Positions 58,495 to 64,000 of a stretch of 64,000 bases of DNA are shown here, in pieces; position 1 is the stretch's first letter; the number at the start of each line of letters is the position of its first letter. The translations under genes were made by a program, and so were the position numbers. This DNA comes from Streptococcus sp. HMSC072G04 (GTDB lineage: Bacteria > Bacillota > Bacilli > Lactobacillales > Streptococcaceae), in NCBI RefSeq assembly GCF_001813295.1, contig NZ_KV812016.1, positions 293,899 to 357,898 on the forward strand, written 5' to 3'. The notes beneath the pieces are model-generated. The model saw nothing but the letters and a program-made list of their open reading frames with translations, ran no database searches and was not told the DNA's origin.

Positions 58495-59337
58495 ATGAAT
58501 ATTATCAAGTCATTTAACAATACGATTGATTATCTTGAAACAGTTCTTGATGATGAGATTGACGAAAAGAAAGTAACTCAGCTATCCGGATACTCTTATT
58601 CTATGTTCAGCCGCTTGTTCTCTATTCTAACCGAAACAACGCTTTCAGAATATTTAAGAAGCAGAAGATTGACGGAAGCAGCCGTTATATTAAGAAATAC
58701 GGATGAAAAAATTATTGATGTTGCTTTCAAATTTGGATATGAGTCATCAGATTCATTTGGAACAGCTTTTAAAAATTTTCATGGCTTTACTCCTTCTGAG
58801 GTAAGAAATGGAAAACCATTCAAATTAGTATCACGAGTGCAGTTAGCACTAAGTGTAAGAGGAGGAAGAAGCATGAACATTACAATTCAAAAGAAACAAG
58901 CATTTACAGTTGCAGGGGTAAATGAACAAAGCATCAATTCATCATTATGTCCGAGTGTATGGAATAAGCTATATAAAAAATATAGCCACGATGAACTTGC
59001 AAGTTTGGGAAGCAATCAAAGTATGGGCGTTTGCCATGATGTGGAAAATCCAAGCACAATAAATTATATGGCTGGTTATATCGTTAATGATGTAGATAAA
59101 GCCACAAGTATGGGCTTAGATGTTTTGGAAGTGGAAGAAGCAGAGTATGCAGTTGTAGAATTAGTAGGAAGTGTTCCGGAGTGCATTCATAACGGGTGGA
59201 AATATGCGATGGAAGTATTCTTCCCTGAGCATGGCTATATTCATTCAGAAAAACCTGACTTTGAATATTACTATGAAGGTGATATGCACAGCAAAGACTA
59301 TAAAATGGAACTTTGGATTCCGATAACTAAAGCTTAA
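58495..59337 (+). CDS. AraC family regulator with GyrI-like effector domain
   Basis: The 280-residue protein has the two AraC helix-turn-helix motifs at the N terminus (about 1-110; GYESSDSFGTAFKNFHGFTPSE is the second). A GyrI-like/Rob-type small-molecule domain follows (about 125-280). Such proteins sense drugs or metabolites and switch on efflux or resistance genes. Targets are unknown; the TfoX-domain gene just upstream is one candidate. It lies between repeat copies C and D. Confidence 0.85.
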   Translation: MNIIKSFNNTIDYLETVLDDEIDEKKVTQLSGYSYSMFSRLFSILTETTLSEYLRSRRLTEAAVILRNTDEKIIDVAFKFGYESSDSFGTAFKNFHGFTPSEVRNGKPFKLVSRVQLALSVRGGRSMNITIQKKQAFTVAGVNEQSINSSLCPSVWNKLYKKYSHDELASLGSNQSMGVCHDVENPSTINYMAGYIVNDVDKATSMGLDVLEVEEAEYAVVELVGSVPECIHNGWKYAMEVFFPEHGYIHSEKPDFEYYYEGDMHSKDYKMELWIPITKA

Positions 59338-59453
59338 AAAACAGCTTGTCGAGCTGGAAAATTCCAGTTTGCCGAGGTAATACCATTTAACGATAACCTT
59401 ATGTTATCATTAAAAAGTTTATAGAACAGACAAGACTACCTGGCATAATTAGT
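59338..59453 (+). other. Short gap with two hairpins after the AraC-type gene
   Basis: CTGGAA-AATTCCAG-like and AACGATAAC..GTTATCATT inverted repeats lie here, without a T-run. No gene is seen. Confidence 0.4.
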
Positions 59454-59645
59454 GTTCACTCGTTCCATGTTGAGGCGGTATCACTGCTTGTAGGAGCTGA
59501 GGCTTCAGCGAATTAGAAGTAGATATTCTGCCCATGGGACAAGGTGAGACCGAAGGTCGAGAAGGTGCCCTGGGGTATAGGACTCGTAGAATGAGGGGGA
59601 AACCGACGAAATGATACGGTAAGTCCGAACCGCTGAGTGCGTGGC
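59454..59645 (+). repeat. rlmD-end repeat, copy D
   Basis: CATGTTGAGG at 59466 begins a third full copy. It still encodes [16 protein letters not shown] and a stop. It has an extra segment of about 35 bases after GCCCATGGGAC (with GACC-gaa-GGTC) and ends at GCTGAGTGCGTGG, missing the last part of the unit. Confidence 0.85.
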
Positions 59646-59647
59646 TC

Positions 59648-59661
59648 TGCTCTTCCGATCT
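59648..59661 (+). other. 14-base match to the Illumina adapter tail
   Basis: TGCTCTTCCGATCT equals the last 14 bases of the standard Illumina read-2 adapter. It lies exactly where repeat copy D breaks off. It may mark an untrimmed read or false join. A chance match in 64 kb is unlikely. Confidence 0.7.
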
Positions 59662-59767
59662 GAGACAGTCGAAAAGTAGAAGGGGATGGTATTGGTATCA
59701 ATCAATGAGTAACAAAGTAACAGCATGATTCGAAACATTTGCTTGTAATTTGCGGAGGAACATCAAT

Positions 59768-60196
59768 ATGGATGGAATAACAAAAGATTCTATAAAAACG
59801 GCTGAACTAATGAAACAATTATGGCCCCAATTGACAGATAAAGAAGCTATTGATGAAGTAAAAAAATATACGAATGGCAAAAATACTGCAATCTTTACAG
59901 AAGTTAAAGGTGACACAATTGTAGGGTTAGCACTATGTTCACTCAGATTTGATTATGTTGAAGGTTGTAAATATAGTCCTGTTGGATTCTTAGAAGGGAT
60001 TATTGTCGACGAGGAATATCGTTTAAAGGATATTGCTAAAAATCTCTGTACAAAATGTGAGGAATGGGCGAAAAATAAAGGATGTAAGGAATTTGCAAGT
60101 GACTGTACTTTAACGAATACGGATTCTATAAGATTTCATCTCAATATTGGATTTCAGGAGGCAAATAGAATTATTCACTTTAAGAAGACATTATAA
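59768..60196 (+). CDS. AAC(6')-type aminoglycoside N-acetyltransferase (GNAT)
   Basis: The ATG at 59768, nine bases after GGAGG, gives 142 residues. The RFDYVEG..YSPVGFLEGIIV segment and the EFASDCTL..N..IRFHLNIGFQEANRIIHFKK end match the AAC(6')-Ig/Ih group known from Acinetobacter, which acetylate the 6'-amine of aminoglycosides. Many such genes in Firmicutes are not proven to give resistance. It has no visible promoter other than through the suspect join upstream, and it lies in the accessory region. Confidence 0.8.
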   Translation: MDGITKDSIKTAELMKQLWPQLTDKEAIDEVKKYTNGKNTAIFTEVKGDTIVGLALCSLRFDYVEGCKYSPVGFLEGIIVDEEYRLKDIAKNLCTKCEEWAKNKGCKEFASDCTLTNTDSIRFHLNIGFQEANRIIHFKKTL

Positions 60197-60316
60197 TTTC
60201 AGAACGTGGTCAAAATTTATGTATCTTTAGGAAGTGTGAAAGAATGGACGGACTACGAATTACTTTTCATTAGTTAAGAATATAGTAATGTTGTAAAGTT
60301 AATCGAGGAGTTATTG

Positions 60317-61195
60317 GTGGATTTTAGTAGTATGATAGCCATAAATAAAGGCTGGTCAGATGATAAAAAATATTGTGTGACAGATCAAAAACAGCAAAAA
60401 TATTTCTTGCGTGTTTCTGATAAGGAGAAGTTAGATTCTAAAAAATTTGAATTTGATATGATGGAGAAAGTAGCTTCTCTTGGAGTTCCGATGTGTAAAC
60501 CGATTAGCATAGAACTCTGTGGTGACGAAGTGTATTCTTTACACGAATGGATTGACGGAAAAGATGCTCGAGAAACCATTTTAACTGTTTCGAAAGAACA
60601 ACAATACACATACGGTGTAGAAGCAGGAAGAATCCTTCAAAAAATTCATTCACTCTCTGTTACAGAAGTTCGTGAAGATTGGGAGGTCTTTTATAATCGA
60701 AAAATTGATGACAAAATCTCCAAATACAAAGAATGTCCCGTTCAATATGAAAATGGTCAGATCTTTATTGATTTTTTAAATGCAAATCGAGAATTGTTAA
60801 AAGATAGACCTCAGGTTTTCCAACATGGAGATTATCATATAGGAAATTTCATGATTGGTGAAGATCGTAAAATTTATGTCATTGATTTTGATCGCTTTGA
60901 CGTCGGGGATCCTTGGGAGGAATTCAATCGTATTGTATGGTCTGCTCAAGTTTCTCCCTCTTTTGCGTCTGGTATGATAGATGGATATTTTGATCATAAG
61001 GTTCCGGATTTATTTTGGAAGCTTCTCGCTATCTATATTCTAAATAACCTAGTTGGTGCTCTTCCATGGGCTGTACCATACGGAGCTGAAGAAATATCAG
61101 TAATGCAACATCAAGCTAAGGAAATTTTAGAATGGTATGATGATATGAAGAAAATCATTCCTAGTTGGTACTTGAACAAGAAGAAGACTGAATAA
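60317..61195 (+). CDS. Aminoglycoside phosphotransferase (APH) family kinase
   Basis: I choose the GTG at 60317, six bases after GAGGAG; a TTG at 60314 is too close. The 292-residue protein has a protein-kinase-like fold: LHEWIDGKDA hinge, HGDYHIGNF catalytic loop (Asp base), and VIDFDRFDVGDPWEEF metal site. It phosphorylates a small molecule, possibly an aminoglycoside or macrolide. Next to the AAC(6')-like gene this looks like a resistance-type pair, but function is not proven. Confidence 0.82.
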   Translation: MDFSSMIAINKGWSDDKKYCVTDQKQQKYFLRVSDKEKLDSKKFEFDMMEKVASLGVPMCKPISIELCGDEVYSLHEWIDGKDARETILTVSKEQQYTYGVEAGRILQKIHSLSVTEVREDWEVFYNRKIDDKISKYKECPVQYENGQIFIDFLNANRELLKDRPQVFQHGDYHIGNFMIGEDRKIYVIDFDRFDVGDPWEEFNRIVWSAQVSPSFASGMIDGYFDHKVPDLFWKLLAIYILNNLVGALPWAVPYGAEEISVMQHQAKEILEWYDDMKKIIPSWYLNKKKTE

Positions 61196-61325
61196 TGTAA
61201 ACGTTGGAATATCAATTTGGGAAATATGCCACAATTATTTGCTCAAATTCAAACACATCTAACTATTTTTAATACAAATGATTTTTATCACTACAGGTTG
61301 GAGTGGTACAGTAAGGAGTTTAAAT

Positions 61326-62102
61326 ATGAAATTCCATGAATTTGGGGATAAGAATTTGCCTCCTATCTTGCTGATACATGGCGGTGGCAGTTCTTGGTGG
61401 AATTATCTTCGTCAAGCACGGATCTTATCAAAAGACTACCGTGTTATTTTACCTACTTTGAATGGTCACGGTGAAGAATATCACATCGATTATGTTTCTA
61501 CTGAAGATTCTGCTTTGGAGATTCTAGACTATATCAAAGCAAACTGTGGTGGGAAATTGTTAGCAATCGGTGGTGTTTCACTGGGTGGTCAAATTGCCAT
61601 GGAGCTTTTGTCTTTAGACAGTGAAATTGCTGAGAAGGCCATCATAGACGGAAGCCTCTGTATTCCTCAACCAAGGTTAGCTAAAATCAGCATCTTTCTA
61701 GTATCCCTATTTGGTAAACTGATGTTCAGTAAATTCTCTTGCAAACTCCAGTTAAGCATGATGGACAAACTCTATCCTAAACTGGCTTATCCAGAGGAGA
61801 TAAAAGCTTATTATTTGGAGGATCTTCCAAGGACGCCTATCAAAACATTGGTGACTATTTACAAAACCTATATGGGGCGTTACAAGCTCAAGGATACGAT
61901 TTCTGCTAGTAAGGCGCAGGTTCTGTATATCTATGGTGAAAAAGAATTGAACTGTGTGAAAGCATCGGCGAAATTATTTCAGCAGCTACATCCCAACACG
62001 ATCTTGTTTGAAGCAAAGGGTTATAATCATGGCTTTTTGTCGGCTTACCTGCCCCAAGAGTGGATTAAGTTGGTTGTCCCATTTTTGGAGAATAACGATT
62101 GA
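61326..62102 (+). CDS. Alpha/beta hydrolase
   Basis: The ATG at 61326, eight bases after AAGGAG, gives 258 residues. The oxyanion HGGG (18-21... IHGGGSSWW), nucleophile elbow GGVSLGG with S85, and a late His in GYNHGF make the triad. It probably cleaves an ester or lactone; substrate unknown. It precedes the DUF4336 gene by 32 bases. Confidence 0.85.
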   Translation: MKFHEFGDKNLPPILLIHGGGSSWWNYLRQARILSKDYRVILPTLNGHGEEYHIDYVSTEDSALEILDYIKANCGGKLLAIGGVSLGGQIAMELLSLDSEIAEKAIIDGSLCIPQPRLAKISIFLVSLFGKLMFSKFSCKLQLSMMDKLYPKLAYPEEIKAYYLEDLPRTPIKTLVTIYKTYMGRYKLKDTISASKAQVLYIYGEKELNCVKASAKLFQQLHPNTILFEAKGYNHGFLSAYLPQEWIKLVVPFLENND

Positions 62103-62134
62103 TTATACTTTATTAATTTAGAAAGCAGAGTTTC

Positions 62135-62872
62135 ATGAAAGTCAGAAAATATAGTCCCCTCAATTCCTTAAAAAAGATAGCAGATAATCTATGGATTGTG
62201 GATGGGGAAGAAGTACTGATGGATTTTAAATTCTTCAAAGTGCCTTTTTCAACTAGAATGACAGTTATCCGTCTACAGAACGGTGGTCTTTGGGTGCATT
62301 CACCGACTAAGCCTAATGACAATTTACTTTTTGAAATCAAGCGATTAGGTGAGGTAAAACACCTTATTGCACCCAATGTCTTACATTATAGTTATATAGA
62401 TGAATGGCATCAACTATTTCCTGAAGCAAAAGTTTGGCTAGCTAGTGGTGTTCAAAAGCGTGCCAGAAAATCGGGAATGAGTTTGGATTATGGTCAGGAA
62501 TTAAGCAAGGCCAATTGGAACGAAGAAATTTGTTTTACAACATTTGAGGGAAGTTTTTATGTAAAAGAGGTTGTTTTTTTCCATAATGAAAGTTCAACTC
62601 TGATTTTAACGGATCTTATTGAAAACATAGAAACTGAGAATGTATCGATTTTTGAAAAGCTACTGTTTAAAATAGGCGATAATCACTATCCAAATGGTAA
62701 AACACCAAGAGATTTAAGAATGACTTTTTTATTTAGTAAAAAACAGGCATTGAAGAGTTATCGTATAGTAAAGAAATGGGAACCTAAGAATATTATTATT
62801 TCTCATGGACCGTGTATACTTGGACAAGCAAAAGAAATGCTAAACCAAGCGTTCTCTTGGCTAGAAAAATAG
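62135..62872 (+). CDS. DUF4336 family protein (metallo-beta-lactamase-like)
   Basis: The 245-residue protein matches DUF4336 by NLWIVDGEEV, GLWVHSPTKP, HLIAPNVLHYSYIDEW and LILTDLI segments. The family is thought to have a metallo-beta-lactamase-like fold, with the His motifs degenerate. No function is known. It is likely co-transcribed with the hydrolase. Confidence 0.75.
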   Translation: MKVRKYSPLNSLKKIADNLWIVDGEEVLMDFKFFKVPFSTRMTVIRLQNGGLWVHSPTKPNDNLLFEIKRLGEVKHLIAPNVLHYSYIDEWHQLFPEAKVWLASGVQKRARKSGMSLDYGQELSKANWNEEICFTTFEGSFYVKEVVFFHNESSTLILTDLIENIETENVSIFEKLLFKIGDNHYPNGKTPRDLRMTFLFSKKQALKSYRIVKKWEPKNIIISHGPCILGQAKEMLNQAFSWLEK

Positions 62873-62987
62873 GAATTTACTATAAAGAAATTAATAAAAT
62901 ATATCTAATATAATTGACTACAATTACTTGGAGTTGTCAAATTAAGATGTGGAATCTACTTAAATTGTTGATTCTAGGAGGTATCAG

Positions 62988-63032
62988 ATGACACGAGAGA
63001 AAGAATATAGATTAGCTATCGGTATCTCTTAA
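62988..63032 (+). pseudogene. Fourteen-codon reading frame with a strong ribosome site, probably a truncated gene start
   Basis: AGGAGGTATCAG precedes an ATG that encodes MTREKEYRLAIGIS and then stops. The good ribosome site without a gene suggests a leftover of a deleted gene, or a very small peptide. The rest of 62873-63094 is AT-rich with nothing recognised. Confidence 0.4.
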
Positions 63033-63094
63033 TTAGATTTAGTGAAAGAAGAATCCATTTTTTACTTGATTCCCCTCTCTATCTTATGGTAGTA

Positions 63095-63117
63095 TGTATA
63101 TACAAATTGTATGTACA
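63095..63117 (+). promoter_or_regulatory. Operator-like inverted repeat before the toxin-antitoxin genes
   Basis: TGTATATACAA-a-TTGTATGTACA is a 23-base inverted repeat with one mismatch pair, 15 bases before the antitoxin ATG. It is the place where RelB-type antitoxins bind to repress their operon. Confidence 0.65.
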
Positions 63118-63131
63118 AAGGAGAGGTAGAA

Positions 63132-63425
63132 ATGGCAAACACGAAAGCAGTGAATTTTCGAGCAGATGCGATGTTTTACCAAAAAACAAAAGAGGTGCTT
63201 GCGGATAAAAAAATTTCTGTGTCAGATGTCCTAAATGCAGTACTTCGAAAAATTGCTAATGGGACTGTGGATCCAGAAGAATTTGTTTCGAGTGATTTGC
63301 AGGACAAACAGTATCAGGTAGCCTTTGAAGATTTGAAGAAGGAGATTTTAGTTGGGCACCAGGAAATCGCTCAAGGAAAAGTTACTTCTGTAGCCGATGT
63401 GAGAAAGGAATTTGGTCTTGACTAA
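63132..63425 (+). CDS. RelB/DinJ-type antitoxin
   Basis: The ATG at 63132, with AAAGGAGAGG upstream, gives 97 residues. The N terminus (KAVNFRADAMFYQKTKEVLADKKISVSDVLNAVL, in part) has the ribbon-helix-helix of RelB/DinJ, and the C-terminal half would wrap the toxin. It overlaps the toxin gene by eight bases, with the antitoxin first as usual. Confidence 0.87.
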   Translation: MANTKAVNFRADAMFYQKTKEVLADKKISVSDVLNAVLRKIANGTVDPEEFVSSDLQDKQYQVAFEDLKKEILVGHQEIAQGKVTSVADVRKEFGLD

Positions 63426-63756
63426 GTTGAAACGTTATCAGGTCTTTCTTTCAGATCGTGCTAAGCAGGACTTGCGTGACATTCACGACTATATTCTTGT
63501 GAATTTTTATAGCCAGCAAGCTGCAGATGGCAAAGTCGATTTGCTATTGAGCGCTCTTGAGACCCTAGAACTCTTTCCAGAAGCCTGTCCTCTGGTATCA
63601 AGCCGGGGCTATGGTGAGATGACGAATGATGGAAAACCCTATCGTTATATGCCAATAGAGAACTATCTTACATTTTATTATATTGAGAAGCATAGGGTGT
63701 ATGTTGCTCGTATCCTTAGTGCAAAGCAGGATTGGGTCAAGATTTTTTATAAGTAG
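63418..63756 (+). CDS. RelE/ParE-type toxin
   Basis: A TTG at 63418, seven bases after AAAGGAA, gives 112 residues (a TTG at 63412 is too close to that site). The sequence YQVFLSDRAKQDLRDIHDYI, a central R-G-Y, YRYMPIENYLTFYYIE and the C-terminal VARILSAKQDWVKI match the RelE/ParE fold. It would cut ribosome-bound mRNA or poison gyrase; which one cannot be told. Rare start codon and overlap keep toxin below antitoxin. Confidence 0.88.
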   Translation: MTKLKRYQVFLSDRAKQDLRDIHDYILVNFYSQQAADGKVDLLLSALETLELFPEACPLVSSRGYGEMTNDGKPYRYMPIENYLTFYYIEKHRVYVARILSAKQDWVKIFYK

Positions 63757-63770
63757 GATGCGGAACCTCC

Positions 63771-64000
63771 ATGTTAAAATCAAATAAGCTAATCATTTTT
63801 TTAATTTCTCTCCCCTTTCTGATGGTCATTGTTTTCTATTCTCTTAGTGAGCATCCTGGATATAGTGATGATGGGAATTTCGTCAGAAATCATGAGACTG
63901 CTATTAAGCGTGAGATCATCGCAAACTTAGCCCGGGAAAAGCAGGACATAGAATCTGTTACCTTATTGCCAAATACTGCTAGAGGAGAGTATGATAATGG
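63771..64000 (+). CDS. Unknown membrane-anchored or secreted protein, 5' part (runs off the window)
   Basis: The frame is open from the ATG at 63771 to the last base. The first 25 residues (LKSNKLIIFLISLPFLMVIV...) form a signal anchor, followed by a charged region. I do not recognise the family. A GGA-rich stretch lies about ten bases before the ATG. It lies 14 bases after the toxin gene. Confidence 0.6.
   Translation, partial: MLKSNKLIIFLISLPFLMVIVFYSLSEHPGYSDDGNFVRNHETAIKREIIANLAREKQDIESVTLLPNTARGEYDN

Noticed and set aside
59505..59738. Minus-strand frames in repeat copy D
   Set aside because: They arise from the same repeat and run through the adapter-like sequence.

Overview
The window is chromosomal DNA of a low-GC Gram-positive coccus, almost certainly a viridans-group Streptococcus. 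The evidence is the CiaH-type kinase end, the SpxR, EbsA and Psr-type LCP genes, a rhamnose-polysaccharide (rgp/gac-type) locus, an SMK-box (SAM-III) leader on metK and a preQ1-II leader on queT. A canonical ltaS argues against S. pneumoniae/S. mitis, which use choline teichoic acids, and fits the sanguinis/parasanguinis side of the genus. This placement is inference; no rRNA gene was seen.

Layout. 1-4613: end of ciaH, a glyoxalase, a peptidoglycan-deacetylase-like gene, and on the minus strand a YfmL-like RNA helicase with a Gfo/Idh/MocA oxidoreductase. 4742-23349: the rhamnose cell-wall polysaccharide locus. It holds an Und-P glycosyltransferase, rmlD, an AT-rich block (acyltransferase, Wzx-like flippase, GT2), a GacI/GacJ-like pair, another GT2, the conserved core rgpA-rgpF (two rhamnosyltransferases, ABC exporter, two large transferases), then an AT-rich DUF2142 protein and a GacH-like glycerol-phosphate transferase. 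23444-26660: ebsA, ferredoxin, LysM protein, cmk, and the infC-rpmI-rplT operon with its leader and a probable AUA start codon. 26765-34054: comEB, metK, murA, GNAT, spxR, map, a YihY protein. 34057-44190: a structured intergenic repeat, a marR operon, a gtrA-like gene, queT, ligA, a lipid kinase, pullulanase and ltaS. 44421-56611: an rRNA methyltransferase, then the aromatic amino-acid genes aroD-aroE, aroB-aroC-tyrA, and aroA-aroK-pheA followed by psr; then rlmD.

56549-64000 is accessory. The last codons of rlmD and the sequence after its stop recur downstream (copies near 56758, 56964 and 59454). This is the pattern left by elements that integrate into the 3' end of rlmD/rumA. Between and beyond the copies lie a nucleotidyltransferase-like pair, a broken VOC gene, a TfoX/AraC pair, an AAC(6')-like acetyltransferase, an APH-like kinase, a hydrolase, a DUF4336 protein and a RelB/RelE-type toxin-antitoxin module. 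A 14-base match to an Illumina adapter tail lies just after the last copy and warns of a possible assembly artefact there.

Functionally most of the window builds the cell envelope: rhamnan synthesis and export with side-chain decoration, LTA synthesis, PG precursor (MurA), PG deacetylation and glycopolymer attachment (LCP). The rest is translation, SAM and aromatic amino-acid supply. The most distinctive observations are the mosaic polysaccharide locus, the rlmD-end scar array, the AUA-start infC, leaderless promoters and the large structured repeat at 34057.
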